A stretch of DNA of 64,000 nt, taken from assembly GCF_000238375.3 (NCBI RefSeq), contig NZ_AHBZ03000015.1, positions 496,001 to 560,000 of the forward strand, read 5' to 3'. This document shows, piece after piece, positions 46,881 to 56,305 of the stretch (within the stretch, counting starts at the first letter, position 1; each line of letters opens with the position of its first letter). The stretch is from Pseudoalteromonas citrea (GTDB lineage Bacteria; Pseudomonadota; Gammaproteobacteria; Enterobacterales; Alteromonadaceae). The notes under the pieces are model-generated. The model did no database searches and was not told the DNA's origin. It was given only the letters and a program-made list of their open reading frames with translations. The position numbers were made by a program, and so were the translations under genes.

Positions 46881-47322
46881 CTGAATGAGCTCCGGTGTAG
46901 TTTTAACACGCTTTAATTTGTTTAAAATCAAAGCACTTCGATTAAATACCACTCAAAAAACAATTAGATTGTCGTTCAAGGGCGGGCAATTGTACCAGCA
47001 AAGTACTAGGTTGGATAGCTCAATTTTTAATTAATTCGAACTATCTACTCACTTTCCTTAAGCACTTTTCTGATATGAGGACAAGGAGTTAATTTTTCAA
47101 GATAGAAAATCAAACTCACTCAACAGGTTAAGTTTTAACCAACACCATTGATGCGAGATAAAAAGTGTCCTAGCTAAATCCTAAAAACACTCAATTAATT
47201 ATTTTCAGTTCCCCTAGCACAAGTGTTTATGTAATACCTCACTACTTTCCTCGCAAAAAAGTCGTATTTTATAACCGAAAAAGATACACTTACCTTCATG
47301 AAAAAAATAATAAAGAGTCGCT
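46881..47322. other. Divergent promoter region of the spc operon and the kinase
   Basis: A 442-bp gap with no supported gene. It contains a leftward extended -10 promoter (46989-46997), giving about a 100-base leader for rplN. The right part must hold the kinase promoter. No remnant of rpsQ or rpmC was found by reading. Confidence 0.6.
46989..46997 (-). promoter_or_regulatory. Extended -10 promoter of the spc operon
   Basis: On the minus strand the sequence is TGGTACAAT, an extended -10 (TGn TACAAT). No close match to TTGACA is present at the usual distance. Transcription would begin near 46982, about 100 bases before rplN. Confidence 0.55.
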
Positions 47323-49944
47323 GTGTTAAAGCTCAATGAACTCTATCAACAAGTACAACCGCTTGGTCAAGGGGGCATGAGTACCGTTTACTTGGCTATT
47401 GACCCTCAACTTGGGCGCCGTGTTGCGATTAAAGTACTGGATATAAACCATACTGACAGCACACATGCATTGCGTGAGGCACAATTGTTGGCGCAATTTA
47501 ATCACCCCAATATCGTCCATGTTTATAAAGTACATCAAGACCAAACGCAACTTGCCATTGAAATGGAGTACGTTGAAGGGGCCACATTAAAGCACCACTT
47601 AAAAGCCAATCGATTGAGTACCGAGCAAAAACTTGAGATTTTACTGAATATTGCCAATGGCCTTGATGCAGCTCATAACAAAAACATTCTGCACTTAGAC
47701 CTAAAGCTCGACAATATATTAATCGATGAACAAGGCTCCGCCAAAATTGCCGACTTTGGTATTTCGCAGTTTAAAGGTGAATCACAACTAAACACCAGTT
47801 CAAGTTTCGGTAGCCTGACCGCCATGTCACCCGAACAGCTCAACAAACAACCCCTTGATAGTAAGTCCGACTTATTCTCGTTTGGGTTATTGGCCTATCA
47901 ACTCTTTGCTGAGCGACACCCTTATGCCTCGCAAGCCACGCAAAATACCCCAACGGCCATTGCCGAACAAATAAAGCATGTACCTTGTCAGGCCGATGCC
48001 CGTCACGTGATTGACATGCCAAGTCAACTGGGGCCATTCCTTAATCGATTGTTGTCGTATGAAAAAGCCCTAAGACCGAATAACTTTGCAGATGTTGCGC
48101 ACCACATAAAGCAGCTATTGCTCAATGTCAGCTATGACAACTGTGATGTAACACAGGCAATTAATGACACGCCTTTAGAAAACCCGCTCAACCATACTCG
48201 AGCTCATAACATCGCTGATAATAAAGATGAGCAACCGGCTGCTAAAAAACGCCACCCTTCTCTTTTTACATCTGCAAGTTGGTCTGCAAGCCTACTGGTT
48301 ACACTGCTAATCAGCCTCGCTGGCGCAGGCTACTGGTATTGGCTTGAAACCAAACCCAAAACCTATTTGGCTGCACTGCCCATTCATTTTGACGAACAAC
48401 ACGCCCTGACCGACACACAGAAACGCATTGTTAACCTCGGCATGGCCGATGCCATCAGTAATTTTACGTTTCAAAATAACGCCATGTTGCAGGTTTCTAA
48501 CTCCGAAGTAAAAACCGCCATCAAATTGATGGGCGAAGATGCCTCGCTGACTGATTTAGGCAAAGCGCTTGGTGCAGATCTGTTACTCGAGCCAATCTTA
48601 GCTTGCCGCGCTTCAATTTGTGAAGTCACCCTCAATACCATTGAAAGTGAAAAAGCCAGCATTATTAATACTGTTAGGTACAGTGTAGACTCTGAAAGTT
48701 TTTCTGAAATTTACAGTAACACCATCCTTTATATTAATGATTTATTCTCTGAAAGCTACTTCGCACCACTATATAGTCAACAGATGTATCAAAAGTATGT
48801 CACTTTAGCTGAACAAGCAAAAAGCGGCCATCTCAGTCTCAAGCAAAAAGTGACTGAGATTAAACAACTCATTCGAGAAGCACCTAACTTTCACCCTTTA
48901 TATAAATTATATAGAGAAGTAGCCATTCACGCGCATTCTCAAAGCTCAGATAATACTCTTTTATATGATTTGTTGGACGTGCTAGAAAATGCCCCCGAAA
49001 GTTATAAGCAAAGCCCTGTTTATGTGACCGATAAAGTACGAATCTATCAGACTCTAAAAGAATGGAATAAAGCGGAAGAACTTTTGGCTTTTTTGGAAAG
49101 CTCCAAAAAAATTGAGCAATATGAATTACTGATGTTGAAAGCGAGTTTATTACGAGAACAGAATAACAATACAGCCGCATTGATTAATGTTACTAAAGCC
49201 TACCAATTAAGGCCGACGCTACAAGCCACTCGAAATACCGCCATTGCATACTTTTTTAATGGTAATTATCAACAAGCGATTGAATACCTCGATTTAGTCA
49301 ATCAAATGGCCCCGAATGATGTATGGGCACTCAATACCTTTGCCGATATTTCTTTGGCCAGTGGTAATACCGAGCAAGCCATTGACGCTTATTTGCGCCT
49401 CATTATAGACTCACCAGACACAACGAGTTTGCACTCAAATTTATCAATCGGTTATATGCTTCAAGGCAATTACACCGAGGCGTTAAAGTCATCCCAAAGA
49501 GCCTACGATAGCAACTCAGCGAGTATTTATATCTCTCTGAATTTTGCAGATAGCCTAACTTTTGAAAACCAACTAGATAAAGCCAATGCTATTTATCACA
49601 ATATTATAATTAAAACGGAAGAAGCGAAGGATTTAGATGCGTTATTGGTTCGCGTACAAGCATTATTACACACGGGTAAAAAACTCAAGGCGCTAAGGCT
49701 ATTTAACAAAATAGAAAAACAAGACCCAAACCTTTACGATAGCAAATTTATTAAAGCTATGATGTTAACCAAGTTAGGGGAATATCAGTCGGCGCTTGTT
49801 GCCATCGAAGAGAGTTTAGACGCGGGATGGAATATCGCCTTTTACAAACTACCCTGGTTTATCCCTTTGTGTGAGTATAACTTGCAACTCAGTTTATCTA
49901 ACCGCACAGAAAGCCTAACAGCTATCTGTACGGAAGCTTTATGA
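47323..49944 (+). CDS. Membrane Ser/Thr protein kinase with TPR domain
   Basis: An 873-residue Hanks-type kinase. The kinase domain (about 8-265) has the glycine loop GQGGMSTVYLA, the lysine in RVAIKVLD, the helix-C glutamate in ALREAQLLAQF, the catalytic loop HLDLKLDNIL and DFGIS. The arginine of the usual HRD is a leucine, so it is a non-RD kinase; the catalytic Asp, Lys and Asn remain. A membrane segment follows at about 317-340, then a periplasmic region of about 130 residues and TPR repeats at roughly 560-850. The GTG start has AAAGAG six bases upstream. The target is unknown. A small unknown gene converges with it from the right. Confidence 0.9.
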   Translation: MLKLNELYQQVQPLGQGGMSTVYLAIDPQLGRRVAIKVLDINHTDSTHALREAQLLAQFNHPNIVHVYKVHQDQTQLAIEMEYVEGATLKHHLKANRLSTEQKLEILLNIANGLDAAHNKNILHLDLKLDNILIDEQGSAKIADFGISQFKGESQLNTSSSFGSLTAMSPEQLNKQPLDSKSDLFSFGLLAYQLFAERHPYASQATQNTPTAIAEQIKHVPCQADARHVIDMPSQLGPFLNRLLSYEKALRPNNFADVAHHIKQLLLNVSYDNCDVTQAINDTPLENPLNHTRAHNIADNKDEQPAAKKRHPSLFTSASWSASLLVTLLISLAGAGYWYWLETKPKTYLAALPIHFDEQHALTDTQKRIVNLGMADAISNFTFQNNAMLQVSNSEVKTAIKLMGEDASLTDLGKALGADLLLEPILACRASICEVTLNTIESEKASIINTVRYSVDSESFSEIYSNTILYINDLFSESYFAPLYSQQMYQKYVTLAEQAKSGHLSLKQKVTEIKQLIREAPNFHPLYKLYREVAIHAHSQSSDNTLLYDLLDVLENAPESYKQSPVYVTDKVRIYQTLKEWNKAEELLAFLESSKKIEQYELLMLKASLLREQNNNTAALINVTKAYQLRPTLQATRNTAIAYFFNGNYQQAIEYLDLVNQMAPNDVWALNTFADISLASGNTEQAIDAYLRLIIDSPDTTSLHSNLSIGYMLQGNYTEALKSSQRAYDSNSASIYISLNFADSLTFENQLDKANAIYHNIIIKTEEAKDLDALLVRVQALLHTGKKLKALRLFNKIEKQDPNLYDSKFIKAMMLTKLGEYQSALVAIEESLDAGWNIAFYKLPWFIPLCEYNLQLSLSNRTESLTAICTEAL

Positions 49945-49946
49945 GG

Positions 49947-50438
49947 CTAGTTTGGCGGAATTTTCTGAATTATGATCTTTGGATCTTGCGAAAAGTATAA
50001 CTGGCTCGCATCATCGCCTAACTGCGCGATTACTCTAAAGTCGACTTCATAGTTGGTGTCTGCTTGCAATGGTACGGCAGGGAAAGCTTGGGTTTTCTCT
50101 TGCTGCATTTTCGCCAACACCTCCGCGGGGATCATGGCATTTTCAACAATGTTGGCAATGGTCACCACTAATGCGGCGCCTTTGTCTGTGACCTCACTGC
50201 TTAACTGGTAATTAAAATTGTCTTGCGCATCCGTAAATAACGTCCCGTTACCAAACAAACGCCAGCCAGCAGCAAAACTGTTTGAGTCAAGGGCGTAATG
50301 CAGCTCAACTGGCTGCCCGCTAGGCAACTCTGACAAGTAAATACTGAGTTCATCTGCCGGGTGACCCTGTTCATTGAGAATAGCCCATGCATCGCTGGTT
50401 TCAGTAGGCGCTATGGTGAATTTAAATTGTGTTGTCAT
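49947..50438 (-). CDS. Conserved-looking hypothetical protein
   Basis: A 163-residue protein with no signal peptide, membrane segment or recognised motif. The composition suggests a beta-sandwich: alternating strands such as EVDFRVIAQLG and ALVVTIANIVENA. It ends two bases after the kinase stop on the opposite strand, so the pair is convergent. Family assignment is open. Confidence 0.6.
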   Translation of the reverse strand: MTTQFKFTIAPTETSDAWAILNEQGHPADELSIYLSELPSGQPVELHYALDSNSFAAGWRLFGNGTLFTDAQDNFNYQLSSEVTDKGAALVVTIANIVENAMIPAEVLAKMQQEKTQAFPAVPLQADTNYEVDFRVIAQLGDDASQLYFSQDPKIIIQKIPPN

Positions 50439-50868
50439 ACTCTATGATCCTTAATTTAATCATGAATATGAAAGCATAAATTAGTATGTACCACAATTAC
50501 AGCACATTACACTTTATTTTATTACAACATCTGGCTCACGGTCGCATTTAATTACTTTGACTCTTTGCATATGCCGCAATGCACCTCAGCTAATATCATG
50601 ACAGAAAAGCACTCACCCTCGATTAATTAGGCCTAGTTCACATCGTAATACTAAACCGAAACCCAAAATAATTTCCCTTAGGGTAAATATCTATAATTGA
50701 ACCTAAGGTGGGACGATATCTAAACCACAGCCAAGATTTAACCTGTCAGTGATGCCGAGGTTCATCACTCCTCTAAGTGTTTAATCACCATTATTATTGA
50801 TTTTTTATGCCTTATAAGATCATTGCAACGTTGAAATTATAGCCCTTGCCTCTTAAAGGTTCACCTTT
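50439..50868. other. Gap without a gene
   Basis: About 430 bp between the hypothetical gene and the heptanucleotide array. I see no supported frame, RNA gene or terminator here. Confidence 0.5.
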
Positions 50869-50968
50869 ACTTAGAACTTAGAACTTAGAACTTAAAACTT
50901 AAGACTTAAAACTTAAAACTTAAAACTTAAAACTTAAAACTTAAAACTTAAAACTTAAAACTTAAAAC
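50869..50968. repeat. Heptanucleotide tandem repeat ACTTAAA
   Basis: About 14 copies of a 7-bp unit. The left three read ACTTAGA, one reads ACTTAAG, the rest ACTTAAA. The right end enters the dioxygenase gene: its last codons and stop (in the minus direction TTT AAG TTT TAA) are formed by the first units. Confidence 0.95.
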
Positions 50969-51773
50969 GATATTCTGCGGCTTCTATGCGCAGTAGCTCT
51001 TGATAAAAATCAGCTGGCAGTACCAGAGCACTCGGATCATCACGCACTGCTTTAACTTTAAGCTGTTCCATTAAACTAAGCCTTTGCTCAAGCCAACGTT
51101 CACTGAAGCGTGGATTGTTTCTCAAATGAGTAACCGACCTAAACTCAAAATAAATCGTTCGTCTTCGCTTGCCCGTTAACTGCCGATCTGAACCATGTAC
51201 TGTATTAACATGATGGATCACAACATCACCCGCCTCTACCGCGACGTTTTTACTTGCCACACCACCTTGTTCCAGTGCATCTTTGAGTTCACATACACTC
51301 TGTGTTTGTAAATGTGAGCTAGGGATCACTTTCAATGCGCCTTGCTCTGCGAGAGCGTCATCTAAATAAACCCCTACAGTGACAACTCCTTCATCTGATC
51401 TCTCAGCCATATCTCGATGCCAATCGAATGATTCATTATTCACAGGGTCTTTTATCACCAAAGACTCATAAACCGGTAACGCGGGCTCTCCAATCAAGGT
51501 TTCGACCACATTGAGTACACTGGCATGAGTAAGCAAAGAGGCAAAATGAGTTTGATATTGAAATAAGTCATTAATACGAGATATTGATAACTGACCCCGA
51601 TGTTTATATATCGCAATGTAATTGAGATCTAGCCCTTGCTCTGCCCTCTTTTTCGCATCAGACAGCAGTTGTTGCGCATGCTGCTGAAGCTGTGACAACA
51701 ACGTTGCTTCAATTCCCTGCTTCACGACAATATAACCTTGCTGAGCAAACTCATCACGCCACTGCTGCTTCAT
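50955..51773 (-). CDS. Phytanoyl-CoA dioxygenase (PhyH) family protein
   Basis: A 272-residue 2OG-Fe(II) oxygenase. The iron ligands are H and D in DWHRDMAERSDEG and a distal histidine in IHHVNTVHGSDRQL; the arginine in KRRRTIYFEFR likely binds 2-oxoglutarate. I chose the ATG at 51773, with AGGTG ten bases upstream; a GTG at 51785 lacks a site. Substrates in this family range from phytanoyl-CoA to halogenated or osmolyte compounds, so none is assigned. The last residues (FKF) are encoded by the tandem array. Confidence 0.82.
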   Translation of the reverse strand: MKQQWRDEFAQQGYIVVKQGIEATLLSQLQQHAQQLLSDAKKRAEQGLDLNYIAIYKHRGQLSISRINDLFQYQTHFASLLTHASVLNVVETLIGEPALPVYESLVIKDPVNNESFDWHRDMAERSDEGVVTVGVYLDDALAEQGALKVIPSSHLQTQSVCELKDALEQGGVASKNVAVEAGDVVIHHVNTVHGSDRQLTGKRRRTIYFEFRSVTHLRNNPRFSERWLEQRLSLMEQLKVKAVRDDPSALVLPADFYQELLRIEAAEYRFKF

Positions 51774-51826
51774 ACTTACGTACACCTTTTTATTATTTAT
51801 CTCAGACAGTACTGCTGATATAACAT

Positions 51827-51851
51827 AAAAGGCCTCATAAGTAGGCCTTTT
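51827..51851 (-). terminator. Terminator of the AsmA gene
   Basis: AAAAGGCCT and AGGCCTTTT with a seven-base loop; A- and T-runs are part of the stem. It lies 35 bp after the stop of the leftward asmA gene. Confidence 0.8.
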
Positions 51852-51885
51852 ATGTTAATTTAACGTTCACGCGCTCGTTTTGTTG

Positions 51886-53838
51886 TTATCCACCAAACAA
51901 GCCCTTGAACTTGTCTTTAAGTTTGTCTTTTAATTTATCTTTCACGCCTTCTTTCGCGGCACTGCTTATATCTATATTTACATCTACTTGATGAAAAGGG
52001 CCTTTAATGCGCAGCGGTACCTTCAAGCCGGTACTTTTATCTGTACTCGCCTGCCCTTCAACCGTATCAACAATACCAGTCACCAAACGGTAATTGACAT
52101 AGGTTTTAGGTAAATCCACCTCACCAGAGCCAGTAATGCGTACTAACGGGCTCGCTAAACTCAAGTCATTATTGCGGCCAATACCCTCTTTAAATATAAA
52201 GCTGCCAGTTAAAGCTGAAAAATCAGTTTTTTGCTGTGGATCATAGTCAGCATTTAACCCTTCCTTTAATGAGGAAAAGTCACCTTTGAGCATCTCTTTG
52301 GCTTTACGAGTCATTTCAGCAATGTTTGCGCCTTTGACACCGCCATCTTTAAAGCTAAACGCTATTTTACCCGCTAAAGCGGATACAAATTGTTTTTGGC
52401 TTTGTCCTTGGGTTGTTAAATTCCAATCGATACTGCCTTTACCCAGTACTTTATCAAAACCAACAGCATCTGTTAGTAAAGGTTCTGCGTTGATGTTTTC
52501 TAACTCGAAATTGGTTGCCACTTGATAGGGCTGGTTCGTTGCGTCTACATTGACACTGCCTTTCCCCTTGCCTTCATAGGCGTTAAATTCATCAAGGCTA
52601 AGTTGCGCAATACTGTTTTTAAGTTGCAGTGAAAACTGGTTTTTCCCTAAAACAATATCTCGAGCTTTTAAACCTGTCGAGCGTACCACAACATGCGCGT
52701 CAAGCTGCCCCAATTCCGATAAGTCAATGGGCGTGTCATCCCACACAATAGGTGTGTTAGGTGTTTGCGTATCGGGCTTATCAGGTGCCGGAGTCGCAAC
52801 AGAGTCAGGCAGGTAAGGATTTAAATCTAACATGCCTAAATCAATATTGGCGGTAATATCTGGCTTTTTTCCTAATACAACTTTGCTTTGGCCTTTTATT
52901 TCCAACTCGTCTAACTTGGCAACCAAAGAGTTAAGCGTAAATGTATTACCCACAAACGACATACTGCCAGCAATGCTAAATTGATTAAATGCGTTCTCTT
53001 TGGCCGTTAACGCAATATTTTGCCACTGGGTTATTGCTTTAACTGACTCACCCGCGAGGGTTAAGTCACCTTGAATATTTTTACCTTGCTGTGCAATCAC
53101 CCCATCAAATTCAAGATTCAACAATTGTGAAGTAAGACGCTGTTGAATATTAAAGGTGTCTCCCACAATGGCTTTGGCTGGTGTATCAACTACGGACGTC
53201 AATTCAAACTTTTGAGATTGATAAGTTACCGCCCCGTTAATCGTCAATGCTTGATACAAAGATGGGAGCTGAATATTTAAGTCAAGTTCATTCAGCTGCT
53301 GCTTAACGCCTGTTTGGCCATCAATATAAGTAAGTGAACCACCATAAATAGCAACTTCACCAAGGCTCACATCAAAGCCACTGGGTAATGTAACGGCTGA
53401 CGGTTGCTGTGACTTTGCAGTCTGTTGCGTAACAGGTGCATCTGCTTGTGTCGGAAATAATTGCCAGTTAGGCTGACCTTGCTGGTCAGTTTCTAGCGTT
53501 ATTACTGGGTCATTAATTACAAAACGCTCTAACTTAGCCTCACCTGACAATAGCGAAAGCCAAGGTATATGTACTGACAATTGTTCCATCGAGAGCATAT
53601 GCTCTGTGCTGCCCGTTGCCATATTCGAAAAACGTACATTATTTAAGGTGATATTTAGACTTGGAAATATCGACACCTTGCTATCACCTGCAATTTGCAA
53701 AGTTCTGCCTGTCGTTGACTCAACTTGTGTCGAAAGTTCGTCAATAATTGTCTGTGTTGGCACCAAAAAGGGCGCTGCCATTGCAACACCAACCACTACT
53801 ACGACCACACCGCCAATAATTTTAACTACTGCGTTCAT
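51886..53838 (-). CDS. AsmA family protein
   Basis: A 650-residue inner-membrane protein with one N-terminal anchor (about 4-24) and a large periplasmic part. Family features are the anchor followed by LVPTQTIIDELSTQVESTTG, the LNITLNNVRFSN segment, and the C-terminal LKVPLRIKGPFHQVDVNIDI. AsmA-type proteins are implicated in lipid transport and outer-membrane assembly. The C-terminus is rich in Lys and Asp (KDKLKDKLKDKFKG). I chose the ATG at 53838 with GGGAAAGG upstream; one seven codons earlier is possible. Confidence 0.9.
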   Translation of the reverse strand: MNAVVKIIGGVVVVVVGVAMAAPFLVPTQTIIDELSTQVESTTGRTLQIAGDSKVSIFPSLNITLNNVRFSNMATGSTEHMLSMEQLSVHIPWLSLLSGEAKLERFVINDPVITLETDQQGQPNWQLFPTQADAPVTQQTAKSQQPSAVTLPSGFDVSLGEVAIYGGSLTYIDGQTGVKQQLNELDLNIQLPSLYQALTINGAVTYQSQKFELTSVVDTPAKAIVGDTFNIQQRLTSQLLNLEFDGVIAQQGKNIQGDLTLAGESVKAITQWQNIALTAKENAFNQFSIAGSMSFVGNTFTLNSLVAKLDELEIKGQSKVVLGKKPDITANIDLGMLDLNPYLPDSVATPAPDKPDTQTPNTPIVWDDTPIDLSELGQLDAHVVVRSTGLKARDIVLGKNQFSLQLKNSIAQLSLDEFNAYEGKGKGSVNVDATNQPYQVATNFELENINAEPLLTDAVGFDKVLGKGSIDWNLTTQGQSQKQFVSALAGKIAFSFKDGGVKGANIAEMTRKAKEMLKGDFSSLKEGLNADYDPQQKTDFSALTGSFIFKEGIGRNNDLSLASPLVRITGSGEVDLPKTYVNYRLVTGIVDTVEGQASTDKSTGLKVPLRIKGPFHQVDVNIDISSAAKEGVKDKLKDKLKDKFKGLFGG

Positions 53839-54152
53839 ACCTTTCCCTATATATCTCATTACGCTATGCCTATTATAGTAGCCTTGCTACGTTATAAAAG
53901 CATTACTGAGTATGTGAGAGAATGTAGCTTACTCCCACATTCAATGTCATTCAAAACGAGATGCCACACAATATAGTCCCCTCATAAAAGTACATTCTAA
54001 AAGGTGTACCAAAAATTACTGACACAATTATCTATGCGCAGTGATTGTAACTTTCACATTCTTCGGTATGATCCACGACCTTGTCAGTTTTGCTAACCCT
54101 TAGCTAAACTGTAATGATAAAAATATGCTTATGTGTGGAGGCTCTAGCCAGT

Positions 54153-55319
54153 ATGAAGAAGTTGCTTATTTCCCCGTCGAAAATGGCTCTAGGTGAACAA
54201 GAAAGTCAGATTTACCAAAATATATTAAAACAAGCCACTGAGATAAGCTTAAACTTGATGGCAGTTAAAGTAGAGCAGCACCCTGAAGACTTTTTAAGTT
54301 GGTGCTATGAATTACACGATGTTGCAAAAAACCGCATCAACTTTGAGTTACTTGACGACCACCAGTTACCTATCGTCAAAAAATTGCAAGATCAACTTGC
54401 CTCAGCAATTAGCTTTTTACAGCTTAAAACCTTACGTGTAGCGCCTTGGCCTGTAATCACGGGCTTTGTTTCTCAGCATAGTGAAGTGCTCGCACTAGAA
54501 GAGCAACTAAAGCTTACTGACTATATTGCTACATTACGTGCAACGCCACTTAAAGACATGATTGTGGAAGACAGGCTTACCTTCAGTGGTAAACATGCCG
54601 CCTCTTTAGATCCAAGTCTGTATAACTTTGATGTTGAATGGTTTGCCTCAACTAAAAATGCAAAAGGCTTCCACCAACTGTTTGCTGATTTCCCGGGCGA
54701 ATTTGATACGGCACTGGCACACATCCCACTTGAAGGGGCTGTGAGTGAACAAGATTACCAACAGTTTATGATTGCCTACCTTAGCGCATTTGCCAACAGC
54801 GAAGAAAAACCAACTTTGGCTCCTGCGACTCGATTATTAGCCATGCGTCGTCCCGATGTGTTTACGCCGATAACCAACACAAAACTTGACGCACTATGCT
54901 CAGCTTTAGGTATTACCAAACTCAATAACCGTGACTTTGAGCGTTATTGGACTGACATTGTAAAAACAATTCATGCAATGCCTTGGTTTACCATGACTTC
55001 AGTTGCTGATGAGTTTGAACAACAGTTAGCCAGTATTAAAGCGCTAATTCCATGCTGGTTTTATCATGCGGATAAAGACACGGCCAACCAGTCTAATTAT
55101 ATCAAGTTGCTAAACAAGCCAACGAGAAGTGCAAGCTCTGGGGCTAAAAAGTCAGTTCGCCGTGGTAAAGAGTCAGCTGAGATATTAGTCGACCGAGCTT
55201 TAAGCGATGACTCTATTCCACAGCATATTCGTGATAAACGTGACTCGATTGTCTCTGAGGTAGAAAAAGGCCGTAGTGTCGATGAGACCATTTCATTAAT
55301 GCGCGCGATATTTGGCTAA
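54153..55319 (+). CDS. Uncharacterised 388-residue protein
   Basis: Not recognised. It has no signal peptide or membrane segment and is predicted cytoplasmic. A tryptophan-rich middle (FNVEWFAST-like, ERYWTDIVKTIHAMPWFTM, CWFYHADKD) and a basic linker SSGAKKSVRRGKES before a C-terminal helix pair (residues about 345-388) are visible. The ATG at 54153 has GGAGG 11 bases upstream; an ATG at 54114 has none. MRRPDVFTPITNTKLDALC is reminiscent of short motifs in DNA-modification proteins but is not enough to assign a role. Confidence 0.65.
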   Translation: MKKLLISPSKMALGEQESQIYQNILKQATEISLNLMAVKVEQHPEDFLSWCYELHDVAKNRINFELLDDHQLPIVKKLQDQLASAISFLQLKTLRVAPWPVITGFVSQHSEVLALEEQLKLTDYIATLRATPLKDMIVEDRLTFSGKHAASLDPSLYNFDVEWFASTKNAKGFHQLFADFPGEFDTALAHIPLEGAVSEQDYQQFMIAYLSAFANSEEKPTLAPATRLLAMRRPDVFTPITNTKLDALCSALGITKLNNRDFERYWTDIVKTIHAMPWFTMTSVADEFEQQLASIKALIPCWFYHADKDTANQSNYIKLLNKPTRSASSGAKKSVRRGKESAEILVDRALSDDSIPQHIRDKRDSIVSEVEKGRSVDETISLMRAIFG

Positions 55320-55329
55320 CCCTTCTTAG

Positions 55330-55354
55330 AATATGGCTCTAATCGAGCCATATT
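55330..55354 (+). terminator. Hairpin after the uncharacterised gene
   Basis: AATATGGCTC and GAGCCATATT, five-base loop, 11 bp after the stop. The T-tract is interrupted, so strength is uncertain. Confidence 0.65.
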
Positions 55355-55579
55355 CCATTTCATGACATTGACTCGTAAACTTATGCTACATCGCTGTGCA
55401 AAGTTAAAATCATTGCACCAAGTAAGGTCAACTTTTTTCCAACAACTTAGCCCCCACCCCTAGCAAGAATAAAAAAATCAACTATACATCAATGTAATGA
55501 ATTAAAAATAACGCAATTTATTGCAACTGGCGCAATCATTGCTGAATTATTTATCTCTCTAGCGCATTGAGGAATAACA

Positions 55580-56251
55580 ATGAAAAAACTACTACCACTG
55601 ATATTCACAGCATCATTATTAAGTGCAACATCATTTCACAGCGTGGCAGAAGTCACTGCGAATGTAGCCGCAAGTTCCAACTACTTTTGGCGTGGCATCA
55701 CGCAAACCAAAGATGGCTCAGCCGTTTCAGGGGGAATTGATTATAGCGATGACTCTGGCTTTTACGCGGGTACCTGGGTTTCTAATGTCGACTTTGGCAG
55801 CAAAACGAGCTATGAACTAGATTTGTATGCGGGATTTACTGGCACCCAAGGTGAGCTAGGTTACGATGTTGGTTATATCCACTACGCCTACCCTGATGCA
55901 TCAGGTAGTAGTGATTTTGGCGAGTTATATGGTGCCTTAAGCTGGCAATGGCTAAGTGTGAAAGCCAGTTATCTGACCCACGCACAAGAAGATCAAAGTA
56001 CGGAAGAAGAAATGCTGTATCTAGAGTTGGGTGCCAGCTTTACAATTTTAAATGGCACAGAACTGGCGTTCCACATCGGGCAGTCAAGTGGCGACACTGT
56101 TATGGAGTGGACCGGTGAAGACGATAGCTATATAGATTACGGTGTCAGCATTGCCAAAAACGGCTTTACCCTAGGACTAATTAAAACAGACTTAGACGCC
56201 GATGACGACGTAAAAGCATATGTCAGTTATGGGCTCGACTTCGAGCTCTAG
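55580..56251 (+). CDS. TorF-type putative outer-membrane porin
   Basis: A 223-residue outer-membrane beta-barrel of the TorF family (formerly a conserved hypothetical of Alteromonadales). The signal peptide MKKLLPLIFTASLLSATSFHSVAEV is followed by VTANVAASSNYFWRGITQT, the family hallmark, and amphipathic strands to the end. The last residue is L rather than the usual F. Members are linked to uptake of small compounds; the substrate is not known here. The gene is alone with its own terminator. Confidence 0.88.
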   Translation: MKKLLPLIFTASLLSATSFHSVAEVTANVAASSNYFWRGITQTKDGSAVSGGIDYSDDSGFYAGTWVSNVDFGSKTSYELDLYAGFTGTQGELGYDVGYIHYAYPDASGSSDFGELYGALSWQWLSVKASYLTHAQEDQSTEEEMLYLELGASFTILNGTELAFHIGQSSGDTVMEWTGEDDSYIDYGVSIAKNGFTLGLIKTDLDADDDVKAYVSYGLDFEL

Positions 56252-56277
56252 CATAGTACGACCTCTTAACATAACCA

Positions 56278-56301
56278 AAAAAGGCCCGTTAGGGCCTTTT
56301 T
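56278..56301. terminator. Bidirectional terminator
   Basis: AAAAAGGCCC and GGGCCTTTTT with a GTTA loop between the convergent TorF-type and aldo/keto reductase genes. Confidence 0.88.
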
Positions 56302-56305
56302 AATA

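Noticed and set aside
50869-50968. CRISPR-like appearance of the heptanucleotide array
   Set aside because: The units are contiguous 7-mers with no spacers.
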